A stretch of DNA of 64,000 nucleotides from assembly GCA_017643025.1 (NCBI GenBank), contig JAEPOG010000002.1:248001-312000 (forward strand). The letters are read 5' to 3'. Source of the stretch: Rhizobiaceae bacterium (GTDB taxonomy: Bacteria; Pseudomonadota; Alphaproteobacteria; Rhizobiales; Rhizobiaceae). The notes beneath the pieces are model-generated. The model was not told where the DNA came from and did not search any database. It saw only the letters and a list, made by a program, of their open reading frames with translations. The translations under genes were made by a program, and so were the position numbers. Below, one piece after another: positions 47,766-57,000 of the stretch. Position 1 is the first letter of the stretch, and each line of letters starts with the position of its first letter.

Positions 47766-50700
47766 CTAATGACCTGCCAGGTCGGACATCACGCCCGCCG
47801 CAACCGTCAGCCGCGAGACGGTCAGCTCGCCGCTTTCAGTCAGCGCGAGCAGCCGCTCGCGTGCCCGTGCGACGCGTTCCTTGCCAAGCTCGATCCAGGC
47901 AGTAACGGGTTCGCTGCCGTCCTTGCCTTCGCGCAGCGCGGTGACGGCAAAGCGCCGCCGGGCGGTTCCGATCATGTCATTGGCGCGGACAAGCGCAAGC
48001 CCGTCATAGTAGTCGGAGGGCTGAATATTTCGCGCAGCGTCCTCCAGGCGTCCTATGCCGAAGGCTTCGGTGACGGCGAAGAACGCTTCGGTGGCGTTAG
48101 GCAGCGACGCGCTCGCCTCGCCGGCGACGAGCGCTATGTCGGGCACGAGTTCGCCGATGCCCAGGAAGGCCAGCTTGGCCGCCAGCGACTTGGGTGCGCC
48201 CAGGCCTTCGTATTGGGCCGTACGGCCTGCCAGACGCTGCTTCTGGAACTCCGGCATCTTGGCCGTCATCACCGGCTCCAGCGCCTTGCGCGCCTCGCGC
48301 AGCGCGGCGACGCGTCCGCCGATTGGCGTGGCGCTGTGGTCGTTCTTGAGCTGCCAGGCGGTGCCGGCGTGAACCAGCCGTCCGACGCGCTGATAAAGCT
48401 CAAGCTGGGCGGTTCCATCGATCTTGGTGTCGAGGGCGTCGATCGCCCGGTAGATTTCGGGCAGATCGAAGCCGTCGCGAACCACAGCGAAGGCAGCCAC
48501 CACGTCGTGCGCGCCGCGGCCGCTCAACTCCTGCAGCCGGTTGATGAAACTCGGACCGCCGCGATTGATCGTGTCGTTGCAAAGCTCCGTGGCGATGATT
48601 TCGCGGCGCAGGCGGTGGGCGCGGATTTCGCCGTCGTATTTCTTGGCCATCTTGTCGGGGAAATAGCCGATGAGATCGGCCTCGAAATGCGGATCGTCGG
48701 GCACCGCGCTGGCAAGCAGATCGTCGAAGAGGACAATCTTGGCATAGGCGAGCAGCACCCCGAGTTCGGCCCGCGTCAGCGGCGCGCCGAGCGACTGGCG
48801 TTCGTTGAGAGCCTCCGGTCCGGGAAGGTCCTCGACCTCGCGGTCAAGCAGCCCGCGCGCTTCCAGCGACGTCATCAGCCGCGCCTGCTGGCCGATGTCA
48901 GCCACGCCGCGCTTCGCAGCCAGCGAGAGCGCCAGCGTCTGCTGGTAGTTGTTGGCGAGCACCAGATCGGCTACTTCGTCGGTCATCGCCGACAGCAGCT
49001 TGTTGCGCGCCGGGCGGTCGAGCCTGTCGGCGCGCATCGCGGCCGCAAGCGCGATCTTGATGTTGACCTCGACGTCGGACGAATTGACGCCGCCGGAATT
49101 GTCGATGGCGTCGGAGTTGCAGCGCCCGCCGTTGAGGCCGTATTCGATGCGCGCTTTCTGGGTCAGCCCGAGATTGGCGCCTTCCCCGACGACCTTGGCG
49201 CCCACCTGCTTCGCCGTGATGCGGATCGAATCGTTTGCCCTGTCGCCGACATCCGGGTTGGATTCCGACGATGCCCGCACATAGGTGCCGATGCCGCCGA
49301 ACCAGAGCAGGTCGGCCGGCGCCTTGAGAATGGCGCGCATGATCTCGGCGGGCGACGCCGGCGACTTGTCGAGGCCAATGGCGGCTGCTGCTTCCGGGCT
49401 GAGCTCGATCGATTTCTTCGAACGCGAGACGATGGTGCCGCCCTTCGACAGCTTCTTGACGTCGTAGTCCTGCCAGCTTGAGCGGCCCATTTCGAACAGG
49501 CGCTTGCGCTCGGCGTAGCTTGTTTCGGGATCCGGATCGGGGTCGATGAAGATGTCGCGGTGGTCGAAGGCGGCGATCAGCCGCGTGCATTTCGACAGGA
49601 GCATGCCGTTGCCGAACACGTCGCCCGACATGTCGCCGACGCCCACGGCAGAGAAGGGCTCGGACTGGATGTCGCGGTTCATCTCGCGGAAGTGTCGCTT
49701 CACCGCCTCCCAGGCGCCGCGGGCGGTGATGCCCATCTTCTTGTGGTCGTAACCGGCCGAGCCGCCGGAGGCGAAGGCATCATCGAGCCAGAAATCGTTC
49801 TTCTGGCTGATCGCGTTGGCGGTGTCGGAGAAGGTCGCGGTGCCCTTGTCGGCGGCGACGACGAAATATGGGTCGTCGCCGTCATGGCGAACCACGCCCT
49901 CGGGCGGCACCACGGCGTCGCCATCCAGATTGTCCGTCACCGACAGCAGGGTCGAGACGAAGTTGATGTAGGCGTTGCGGCCGGCCTCGAATATCTCGTC
50001 GCGGGTGCCGCCGGCTGGCAGGCGCTTCGGGAAGAAGCCGCCCTTGGCGCCGACAGGCACGATGACCGCGTTCTTGACCTGCTGCGCCTTCACCAGCCCC
50101 AGGACCTCGGTGCGGTAGTCCTGCGCCCGGTCCGACCAGCGCAGTCCGCCGCGCGCGACCGGACCGAAGCGCAGATGGACGCCCTCGACCTCCGTTCCGT
50201 AGACGAAAATCTCGCGCCACGGTTTCGGCTCGGGCAGGCCGGCAAGCGCGCGCGAGTCGAGCTTGAAGGCCAGCGACACCGGCTTGCCGCTGCGGTCGGC
50301 GTAGTAGTTGGTGCGCAGGGTCGCGCCAATCATGTTCAGGTAGCGGCGGATGATGGTGTCGTCGTCGATATTGGGCACGTTCTCCAGCGCCGCGACGATC
50401 TTCTCCGACAGGGCTTCGCCCTCGCCGCGGCGCGCCGGGTTGTTGCGGGTGTCGAAGAGCTCGAACAGGTCGCGCGCGATGCCCGGATAGCGGTTCAGAA
50501 CAGCAGCGATGAACTCCTGGCTCTGCGGAATGCCGGCCTGCTGAAGATAACGGCCATAAGCGCGCAGAATGCGAATTTCGCCGGGACCGAGACGAGCGCT
50601 TTCGGCCAGCGCGTTGTAGGCGTCGTTGTCGCTCTCGCCATTCCAAACCGAAAGGAAGACCGAGGCGAAGAGTTCTGCATTCGCTTTCAGGTCGATCGCG

Positions 50701-52526
50701 CGACCGGCTGCGCTTTCCAGCTCCATGTCGTGCAGAAACACACATTCATCGCCACGCGGAATCTCGAAGGTGCGCTCGCTGATGACGCGAAAGCCCATGT
50801 TTTCGAGCAGCGGCACGCGCTCCGACAGCGCCACCGGCGAACCGTGGTGGAATATCTTCAGGCCGCAATGGGTGTCGTCGGTCAGATCATCGCCGCGAAA
50901 GAACTCGATTGCGGCCGGCCGGTCGCGGCTGACGCCGAGCACCTGACGCGCATCGAGCAGCGCAACGCGGGGCGAGAACCCGTTGCGGTAGCTCTCCGGG
51001 AAACCGGCCGCAGCGGCAGCAACTTTTTCGTCTGCGCCGGTCTCGGCGATCGCTTCGCGCAGCCCGTCGTCCCAGGTGCGGACGATCCCGCGCACCGCCT
51101 CTTCGAGGTCCTCCTCGTCCGGCTCAGGCGTCTTGCCGCCGGAACGGCCGATGATGAAGTGGACACGCGCCAGCGATCCTTCCGGGAAGGCCGGGTAATA
51201 GGCCGACAGCCGGCCGTCGAAACGGGTCTTGAGATAGTCGCCGATCATGACCCGGACGCGCGAATCGTAGCGGTCGCGCGGCACGAATACGATGACCGAC
51301 ACGAAACGATCGAAGCGGTCGATCCTGTACAGCACGCGCACGCGCGGCCGCTCGCCGAGCGCAAGGATCGCCTCGGCGTGACGCCGCAGAGTCGGCACGT
51401 CGATCTGGAACAGCTCGTCGCGCGGATAGGATTCCAATACATTGATCAGCGCCTTGCCGGAGTGATCGCCGGGATCGAACCCGGACTTCTCGATCACTTC
51501 GCCCGCCTTGGAGCGCAGATAGGGGATGCGCATCACCGAACGCGTATAGGCCGTCGATGTGAACAGGCCGACGATGCGCAGTTCGCCCTTCAGCTTGCCT
51601 TTCTCGTTGAAGGTCTTGAGGCCGAGATAGTCGAGATAGATGCGGCGGTGGACAAGCGAGCGTGCATTGGCCTTGGTGACCAGCATCGGCTCCGGGCCGT
51701 GCAGGAAGGCGCGAACCTCCGGCGTGGTTGTCACCGCCTCGGTGCCGCGCCGCAGGACAAGGACGTCGGGGTTCGACAGGATGCCGAGGCCGGGCTTCTC
51801 CGAACGCCGCAGATTGCCGTTCTTCTCGCCGCCCTCGTAGTGGAACTCGCGCATGCCGAGGAAGGTGAAGTTGTTGTCGCGCAGCCATTCGAGGAAGGCG
51901 ATCGCCTCGTCCACCTTGGCGCGGTCGAGCGCCATGGGCGAATAGCGGAAGTCGGTGATCGACTGGTCGAGCCGCGCCAGCATGGGTTTCCAGTCGGAAA
52001 CGGCGGCCCGTACCTGGGTGAGGATGGTTTCCAGCCGTCCTGCAAGGGCTTTGGCTTCTGCCTCGCTGATCTGCGGGATGTGGACATGAATGAGGCTGAC
52101 CCGGTCGACGCCATCGGCCGCTTTCTGCCCGGAGGCGTCGCCTACGATCTGCGCCACGCCCTTGGCGTCGTGCTTGACCAGCAGGACAGGATGCAGCACC
52201 AGCCCGGCCTCGCCGGCGGTTTCGTTGATCTCGCCGGTGATCGAATCGAACAGGAACGGCATGTTGTCGTTGATGACGGTGACCGCCGAAACCGGGCGTC
52301 CGCGCCGGGTGATGCCGGGGCTCGCCTCCACCGTGACAACGCTTTCGCCTCTGTGGTGGCGCATCAACGCGCCATGCGCGACCTCCGCAGCACGGGCGAG
52401 GTCGGCCTTGTCGTAGGTTGAGATGTCTTCCTCGGGAGCGCGCGCGACAAGCAGTTCCAGGAACCCGGCCCCCGCAGCGGATTTCGAACCCCTGCGTGCG
52501 CCTTCCGCATTGCCGCGATCATTCAT
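47766..52526 (-). CDS. NAD-specific glutamate dehydrogenase, large (180 kDa) type
   Basis: A 1586-aa NAD-dependent enzyme that deaminates glutamate to 2-oxoglutarate. The N-terminal third is the regulatory ACT-like region; the catalytic core has GGLRWSDRAQDYRTEVLGLV with K in VKAQQVKNAVIVPVGAKGGF near residue 835, and the NAD domain around FGNGMLLSKCTRLIAAFDHR near 1000. Length is normal for the family. With acs and leucine dehydrogenase in the window it links amino acids to central carbon. A long antisense open frame within it is a coding shadow. Confidence 0.96.
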   Translation of the reverse strand: MNDRGNAEGARRGSKSAAGAGFLELLVARAPEEDISTYDKADLARAAEVAHGALMRHHRGESVVTVEASPGITRRGRPVSAVTVINDNMPFLFDSITGEINETAGEAGLVLHPVLLVKHDAKGVAQIVGDASGQKAADGVDRVSLIHVHIPQISEAEAKALAGRLETILTQVRAAVSDWKPMLARLDQSITDFRYSPMALDRAKVDEAIAFLEWLRDNNFTFLGMREFHYEGGEKNGNLRRSEKPGLGILSNPDVLVLRRGTEAVTTTPEVRAFLHGPEPMLVTKANARSLVHRRIYLDYLGLKTFNEKGKLKGELRIVGLFTSTAYTRSVMRIPYLRSKAGEVIEKSGFDPGDHSGKALINVLESYPRDELFQIDVPTLRRHAEAILALGERPRVRVLYRIDRFDRFVSVIVFVPRDRYDSRVRVMIGDYLKTRFDGRLSAYYPAFPEGSLARVHFIIGRSGGKTPEPDEEDLEEAVRGIVRTWDDGLREAIAETGADEKVAAAAAGFPESYRNGFSPRVALLDARQVLGVSRDRPAAIEFFRGDDLTDDTHCGLKIFHHGSPVALSERVPLLENMGFRVISERTFEIPRGDECVFLHDMELESAAGRAIDLKANAELFASVFLSVWNGESDNDAYNALAESARLGPGEIRILRAYGRYLQQAGIPQSQEFIAAVLNRYPGIARDLFELFDTRNNPARRGEGEALSEKIVAALENVPNIDDDTIIRRYLNMIGATLRTNYYADRSGKPVSLAFKLDSRALAGLPEPKPWREIFVYGTEVEGVHLRFGPVARGGLRWSDRAQDYRTEVLGLVKAQQVKNAVIVPVGAKGGFFPKRLPAGGTRDEIFEAGRNAYINFVSTLLSVTDNLDGDAVVPPEGVVRHDGDDPYFVVAADKGTATFSDTANAISQKNDFWLDDAFASGGSAGYDHKKMGITARGAWEAVKRHFREMNRDIQSEPFSAVGVGDMSGDVFGNGMLLSKCTRLIAAFDHRDIFIDPDPDPETSYAERKRLFEMGRSSWQDYDVKKLSKGGTIVSRSKKSIELSPEAAAAIGLDKSPASPAEIMRAILKAPADLLWFGGIGTYVRASSESNPDVGDRANDSIRITAKQVGAKVVGEGANLGLTQKARIEYGLNGGRCNSDAIDNSGGVNSSDVEVNIKIALAAAMRADRLDRPARNKLLSAMTDEVADLVLANNYQQTLALSLAAKRGVADIGQQARLMTSLEARGLLDREVEDLPGPEALNERQSLGAPLTRAELGVLLAYAKIVLFDDLLASAVPDDPHFEADLIGYFPDKMAKKYDGEIRAHRLRREIIATELCNDTINRGGPSFINRLQELSGRGAHDVVAAFAVVRDGFDLPEIYRAIDALDTKIDGTAQLELYQRVGRLVHAGTAWQLKNDHSATPIGGRVAALREARKALEPVMTAKMPEFQKQRLAGRTAQYEGLGAPKSLAAKLAFLGIGELVPDIALVAGEASASLPNATEAFFAVTEAFGIGRLEDAARNIQPSDYYDGLALVRANDMIGTARRRFAVTALREGKDGSEPVTAWIELGKERVARARERLLALTESGELTVSRLTVAAGVMSDLAGH

Positions 52527-52640
52527 GGCGTTTTCCTCTCCCGCCGCCTGTTTTTGATTGTATCGTAACAGATGAAGCGCGTTTGGCGACCCGGGCGAAG
52601 CGCTCCGGGCCAGATGTGCGCAGGAATAATTGAAGGGAGA

Positions 52641-53216
52641 ATGACGCCGATGAGAGAGCGAGTGACCGCGCTGAAACTTGAGCCGGAAACGGAGCTGTCG
52701 GATGCGACGCTCGCCTATTTCGCCAAATGCGAGGAGAAGCTCGGCCTCGTCCCGAACGTACTGAGAAGCTACGCTTTCAACGAGAAGAAGCTGCGCGCCT
52801 TCACCGACATGTACAACGATCTGATGCTGGGCGATTCAGGCCTGAGCAAGCTCGAGCGCGAAATGATCGCGGTGGTCGTTTCCTCGGTGAACCACTGCTT
52901 CTATTGCCTCGTGGCGCATGGCGCGGCGGTGAGGCAGCTGTCGGGCGATCCCGTGCTCGGCGAAATGATGGTGATGAACTGGAGGGTGGCCGAGCTTACG
53001 GAAAAGCAGGTCGCCATGCTTGCCTTCGTCGAGAAGCTGACCGAAGAGCCGGCGAAGATCGGCGATGCCGACCGCACGGCGCTGCGCGTCGTGGGATTCA
53101 GCGACCGCGAGATCTGGGACATCGCCTCGGTAGCCGGCTTCTTCAACATGTCGAACCGCGTCGCGGCTGCCACTGACATGCTGCCCAACGCCGAATATCA
53201 CGCGATGGCGCGGTAG
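52641..53216 (+). CDS. AhpD-like peroxidase-related protein
   Basis: A 191-aa carboxymuconolactone decarboxylase/AhpD-fold protein. The redox motif CFYC (in SSVNHCFYCLVAHG, near residue 95) holds the resolving and peroxidatic Cys. The remaining sequence (LGLVPNVLRSYAFNEKKLRA and FNMSNRVAAATDMLPN) fits the 'uncharacterised peroxidase-related enzyme' group. ATG at 52641 has AAGGGAGA upstream. It is divergent from gdh by about 115 bases. Confidence 0.88.
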   Translation: MTPMRERVTALKLEPETELSDATLAYFAKCEEKLGLVPNVLRSYAFNEKKLRAFTDMYNDLMLGDSGLSKLEREMIAVVVSSVNHCFYCLVAHGAAVRQLSGDPVLGEMMVMNWRVAELTEKQVAMLAFVEKLTEEPAKIGDADRTALRVVGFSDREIWDIASVAGFFNMSNRVAAATDMLPNAEYHAMAR

Positions 53217-53220
53217 GCTC

Positions 53221-54045
53221 TCACTCGGACAGCGCGGCGGTGCGGGCGTCGGTCACCAGGCGATAGCCTGCGAGCTCCTGCGGCGACAGGTAATAAAGCC
53301 GGCGCGGTGGCGTATCGAGCGCATGCAGCCACAGCGCCGGATCGACGCCCATGTCGATCAGGTGGCGCGTGATGCGCGCCGTGGTGATCTGCGCGTCTGC
53401 CATCGCCTGTTCCGGCGCCAGCTCGCGATTGGTCACGGCATAGAACTGGTGCACGCCGACGGCGGCCTTGTCTGAGACCTTGCGTACCTTGCCGCCGGCG
53501 AGAATCAGCGGGCATGACGAAGCGCAGAGCGCACCCTCGCCGACTTCGACGGTAAGCTCGTTCTCGCGGATGGTGCGTGCCATCGTCATCGCATCTTCCA
53601 GCGAGCCGCCGGGCGAATCGAGCGAGATGACGCGGATATATTCGCCGCGCTCGGCAAACTCGGTCTCGAAGCGGGCGGCAGCGCCCGGATCGATGCTGCC
53701 GGAGGCCAGAAGCACGCCCTTGGGCAGCAGCGTGAATTTCATCGTCTCACGCAGTTCGTCCGGGTTGGTCGTGATGAACTCGCGCGGGTCGACGCTGCCC
53801 GGGCCGCCGCCATTGTCGGCTGTCTCGACCGCAGGCGGCAGCACCGGCACTGTCACCGCGGTCGGCGAAGCGCCCGTGCCCCACAAGCCGCCATTCTCCT
53901 CCACGATGTCGCGGAAGTCGAAGGTCAGCACCAGGAACGTGCCGAGCAGCATGAAGAAGAACGCCCAGCGGACGAGCCCCGCCTCGTCGGCCTGGCGCTC
54001 CTCGATGTCCGGTCCGTGGTCGCCGGAGAGATATTGCCGGCTCAT
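53221..54045 (-). CDS. Membrane-anchored ClpP-fold protein, putative serine protease
   Basis: A 274-aa protein with one N-terminal transmembrane helix (about residues 26-45) and a periplasmic ClpP/crotonase-like domain. VISLDSPGGSLEDAMTMAR (near 138) matches the ClpP-family glycine loop; GALCASSCPLILAGG (near 172) holds the candidate nucleophile Ser; and VGVHQFYAVT (near 195) holds a candidate His. A Pro/Gly linker precedes the domain. Family is COG3904-like; substrates unknown. It overlaps the upstream membrane-protein gene (ATGA) and is translated with it. Confidence 0.8.
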   Translation of the reverse strand: MSRQYLSGDHGPDIEERQADEAGLVRWAFFFMLLGTFLVLTFDFRDIVEENGGLWGTGASPTAVTVPVLPPAVETADNGGGPGSVDPREFITTNPDELRETMKFTLLPKGVLLASGSIDPGAAARFETEFAERGEYIRVISLDSPGGSLEDAMTMARTIRENELTVEVGEGALCASSCPLILAGGKVRKVSDKAAVGVHQFYAVTNRELAPEQAMADAQITTARITRHLIDMGVDPALWLHALDTPPRRLYYLSPQELAGYRLVTDARTAALSE

Positions 54046-55358
54046 GGGTCGGTCCTCTTGCGGTCGGTCAGGCTCAGCGGCGTGACATTGGGCGCGTCGG
54101 GCCGCGGGTGCCTGCCGGGTGCTGCATCGGGCTCGCTCGGGTCATCCGGTTGGGTCTCTGCCTGATGCTGGCGCGCGGAGATCGCGGCGTGCACATCCAG
54201 AGCGCGCAGCACATCGCCGGCGGTGATCATGTCTGCCTCGGGCAGCGCGTCGTCGTCACGGCGGATGGCAGAATGCACGATCGCCATGATCGCCACCAGC
54301 ACAGCGGGCAGCAGGTCGATCGAGATGGCGCCGGCCCAGCTCGGCAGGAAGCTCGACGCATAAAGCAGCACGGCCTCGGCGGCCGACAGTGGCACGTAGC
54401 GGCGCTCGGCCACCCGGGGCAGAGCGAGAATTTCGCCGGCAGCAGCGGACAGCGCCTCGGATTGCGCGGCAACCGAGGCGCGCACGGTCGCCATGACCGC
54501 GTCCTGGCGGCCGACGAGGTCGGCGGAGCTGCCGTCCGCCACAGGCGCAATGAAACCCGCCGAGAGGTCGGCGGCGGCGCGGCTGACCGAAGGCGCGATC
54601 GAGGTCTGTTCGAGTGCGGCGATGACGCCGGCCAGCGCCACCGCTTCCTCGCCGAAACTGTCGGCGCGCGGCGCCACCGGACCGGAGCCCGACACCAGTC
54701 CGCGCATGGTGGCCAGATGCGTCTGGCCCTCGCCGAAAAGCTGGCTCACCGTCTCGCGCGAAGCGACGATGCTCGCCTCGAGTTCGCGCATCTGCGCAGA
54801 CATCTGGGTGAGAAGCTGCACGACCGAGCCTGAGCCCGACGAGCCGGTGAGAGCGCCAGACTCGCGCTCTTCCTCCGCCAGGCGGGCAAAGCGTTCGGCG
54901 GCGCGCTGGATGTCCGGCAGCAGCGATTGCGCTGCGATGGCGTTGGAATTCGCCTGGTCGAGATCGGCGGTGTAGCCCTCAAGCGTCGTCGCCAGATGCT
55001 GCTCCACCGCGGCCGAGCCGGCGAGCGCGGCGGCATTCAGCCATGACGACATGGCGATGATCATCAGCGAGCCTAGGCCCATGACGAAGAACAGCGACAG
55101 CCGCGAGACTGCGTCGCGCACGCCCGGCAGGAAGCGGATGAGATACATCCAGAAGCCGTAGATGCCGACGGAGACGGCTGCTGAATAGATGACGGCGGCG
55201 AAGAAGACGATGGTGGCGTCGCCGTCGAGCAGGCTGCGCACACCGAGATAGGTGTAGACGCCTGATGCCAGCGCCAGCGTCGCCAGCACGAAACGCGTCA
55301 TCGTCTCCAGCGATGCGATCTCGCCGCGCAATACTCGGGCGGAACGGGCCTTACTCAT
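54042..55358 (-). CDS. Uncharacterised multi-pass membrane protein with coiled coil
   Basis: A 438-aa protein with about three helices at the N-terminus (about residues 20-115), a long Ala/Glu/Ser-rich central region (about 120-320) with a heptad-like helical stretch typical of chemoreceptor- or ClpP-associated coiled coils, and another helix near 345-365 before a disordered Pro/Asp/Arg tail. No family recognised. Upstream of its ATG is GTTAACC preceded by TTGA at the CtrA spacing, one mismatch from a full site. The stop overlaps the ClpP-fold gene start. Confidence 0.72.
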   Translation of the reverse strand: MSKARSARVLRGEIASLETMTRFVLATLALASGVYTYLGVRSLLDGDATIVFFAAVIYSAAVSVGIYGFWMYLIRFLPGVRDAVSRLSLFFVMGLGSLMIIAMSSWLNAAALAGSAAVEQHLATTLEGYTADLDQANSNAIAAQSLLPDIQRAAERFARLAEEERESGALTGSSGSGSVVQLLTQMSAQMRELEASIVASRETVSQLFGEGQTHLATMRGLVSGSGPVAPRADSFGEEAVALAGVIAALEQTSIAPSVSRAAADLSAGFIAPVADGSSADLVGRQDAVMATVRASVAAQSEALSAAAGEILALPRVAERRYVPLSAAEAVLLYASSFLPSWAGAISIDLLPAVLVAIMAIVHSAIRRDDDALPEADMITAGDVLRALDVHAAISARQHQAETQPDDPSEPDAAPGRHPRPDAPNVTPLSLTDRKRTDP

Positions 55359-55423
55359 GGTTAACGCTTCCTCAACGCCACTCAGGAGTCACAATCCGGC
55401 CAAAACTGGGCCGGACCGGAAAA

Positions 55424-55783
55424 CTACTTGCAGACCAGAGGCGGCCGCGGGATTTCCCCGTCGGCGAGCCCGTACATGTAACCGCGCCCCTTCCACAGCA
55501 CCGGCGGGCGGTGGCAGTGGCCATAGGCCGGCGGATGCCCGACCGGCGGAACCCAGGCGGCTGCCTCGCGGCGGCGCTCGACTTCCATCTCGACCGCGAC
55601 GTGACCCATGCCGACAACAATGCGCTTGTAGCCGGTGGGGCTGAGAATGATCAGATTGCCGAAGGAATCGTCGTAGACGCGTTCCTTCACATAGCCGCCG
55701 GCCGCAGCCGGGGCGAACGAAAGCGCCAGCGCCGCCAAAGCCATGGCGGCCAAAAGTCCGGTCCGGTTACTGGTCAAACGCAT
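55424..55783 (-). CDS. Hypothetical secreted protein
   Basis: A 119-aa protein with a signal peptide (about residues 1-29, ending APAAAGG) and a Tyr/Gly/Pro-rich mature part. Two His and two Cys (GHCHRPPVLWKG, and a C-terminal LVCK) could bind metal or form a disulfide. No family is recognised. A full CtrA-like site lies 47 bases upstream. Confidence 0.65.
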   Translation of the reverse strand: MRLTSNRTGLLAAMALAALALSFAPAAAGGYVKERVYDDSFGNLIILSPTGYKRIVVGMGHVAVEMEVERRREAAAWVPPVGHPPAYGHCHRPPVLWKGRGYMYGLADGEIPRPPLVCK

Positions 55784-55829
55784 GTGCGTGGTCCCTACCC
55801 TGCAAGTCCGGCCCCCTCAGAGGCGCAAA

Positions 55830-55844
55830 TTAACGCATTCTTAA
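55830..55844. promoter_or_regulatory. Full CtrA box
   Basis: TTAA-N7-TTAA (TTAACGCATTCTTAA) is the consensus CtrA site of alphaproteobacteria. It is in the spacer between the secreted protein (start 55783, minus) and the GNAT gene (start 55918, plus), so either or both could be cell-cycle controlled. A near match (TTGA-N7-TTAACC) stands at the start of the 438-aa membrane protein gene. Confidence 0.55.
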
Positions 55845-55917
55845 CCGTTGTCACCCGGTTGCGCGCCAGCGCTCCCCGGCGTTTGACAAAGGTGGTTAAT
55901 TCAAGAATGGAAGCGGC

Positions 55918-56379
55918 ATGAGCGAGAACCACGAGATCGACATCGCCCAGTTACGGCTCAGGGACGCGCATGATCTGGCGCCGCTGGTCGCCGGCTACGC
56001 CCAGGCGCTAAAGCGCGGCGCGCCGCGCCGGCCCGACGATTTCTACGCCGAAACGCTGCTGCAGGACCGCGCCGTCGAGATCTACGGCGCGCGGGTGGAT
56101 GGCGCGCTCGTCGGCTTCGTCATGGTCGCCGACCAGCCGGAGCCGGTGTCTGGCATGCGCTGCGGCGTGGTCGACCACATCTATGTCCACCATGACCACC
56201 GGCAGAAGGGCATCGCCAAGGCGCTGGTCGACGTGCTTGCCGACCAGGCGGAGGAGCGCGGCTGGACCAAGCTGGTACTCAACGCCCCGCGCCAGCCGGA
56301 AGACGGCCGAAAGCTCTACGCCGAAATCGCCGCCCCGGCAGACTGGACGAGCTGGGTGATCAGGTTCGACGGAAGGTGA
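55918..56379 (+). CDS. GNAT family N-acetyltransferase
   Basis: A 153-aa acetyltransferase with the GNAT fold. The acetyl-CoA loop is in HHDHRQKGIAKALVDVLADQ, with the Q/R-x-x-G-x-A type motif near residue 100, and the preceding strand IYVHHDHR. The N-terminal part is IDIAQLRLRDAHDLAPLVAG. The substrate is unknown. It starts 74 bases after the CtrA-like site. Confidence 0.9.
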   Translation: MSENHEIDIAQLRLRDAHDLAPLVAGYAQALKRGAPRRPDDFYAETLLQDRAVEIYGARVDGALVGFVMVADQPEPVSGMRCGVVDHIYVHHDHRQKGIAKALVDVLADQAEERGWTKLVLNAPRQPEDGRKLYAEIAAPADWTSWVIRFDGR

Positions 56380-56438
56380 CTCAGCGCAAGTTCTCCCGCG
56401 CTTGATCTTCGCCACCTTTTGCGAATAGCGTCCGGCGC

Positions 56439-56831
56439 ATGAAAAATCGGGCAGGCAGGGCGCGGCGCGTCATCGTATCGAGTATCGCCGTTGCGGCATC
56501 GCTTGCAGCCGCCGGCTGCACCGGCGGCTCGTCGCAGCAGCAGGCGCCAGGCAGCCAGCCGCGCGTCGCCACATATCGCTGCGGCGACGGCGATCTGCGT
56601 ATCATCAACACCGGCGGTTCAGTCGTTGTCGACGAGAGGGTCGCGGCGCCCCTCGATGAAACCGCTGCTCCGGGCGAAGCCCCTGAACTGGTCGAGACTC
56701 GCTTCGAGCTTGTCGCTGCTCCGCCCAACCAGCGCAGCCGCTATGGCGCGGAGGGGCTGGCTCTGGTGTTGGAAGGCAACGAAGCGCTGTGGATGAAGGC
56801 GGGCCGGCCGCCGATGACCTGCAATCGCTGA
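56439..56831 (+). CDS. MliC-like lipoprotein
   Basis: A 130-aa lipoprotein: signal peptide with lipobox AAAGC (Cys27) and a mature domain with two Cys (TYRCGDGDLRII and MTCNR), the pattern of MliC-type lysozyme inhibitors. The middle contains SRYGAEGLALVLEGNEALWM, matching the family's SGxxY...G..A pattern. Lysozyme binding is inferred from family only. Confidence 0.7.
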   Translation: MKNRAGRARRVIVSSIAVAASLAAAGCTGGSSQQQAPGSQPRVATYRCGDGDLRIINTGGSVVVDERVAAPLDETAAPGEAPELVETRFELVAAPPNQRSRYGAEGLALVLEGNEALWMKAGRPPMTCNR

Positions 56832-56863
56832 GCCGTTCCGTGCCGGGAAATCCCGCCTAAGAG

Positions 56864-56879
56864 CTTCAATCGATTGAAG
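56864..56879. promoter_or_regulatory. Perfect palindrome upstream of sdhCDAB
   Basis: CTTCAATCGATTGAAG is a perfect 16-bp palindrome 122 bases before sdhC. The AATCGATT core resembles LacI-family operators (Cra-type sites in enterics have TGAATCGATTCA). It is a good candidate for a carbon-source-responsive control site of succinate dehydrogenase; no regulator gene is linked. Confidence 0.5.
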
Positions 56880-57000
56880 ATTGCGGGTTGGACGGACGCG
56901 GCTTTGACGCAGTGCAAAAAGCGGACTAGATAACCACCGGTCCGGGGGAAAGAGCTGGCCGAATCGGCTTGCGCGGGTCTCCGGGCGTCAGTGGGGAGCC

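Noticed and set aside
46349-49481. Long + strand open frames over the MFS transporter and the 3' end of gdh
   Set aside because: Both are shadows of recognisable minus-strand genes, with Arg/His-rich composition and no domain.
49560-52421. A 953-codon open frame antisense to the NAD-GDH gene
   Set aside because: It is a coding shadow produced by the GC-rich third codon positions of gdh. It has no recognisable domain, shows His/Arg/Asp-rich low-complexity composition and has no ribosome binding site.
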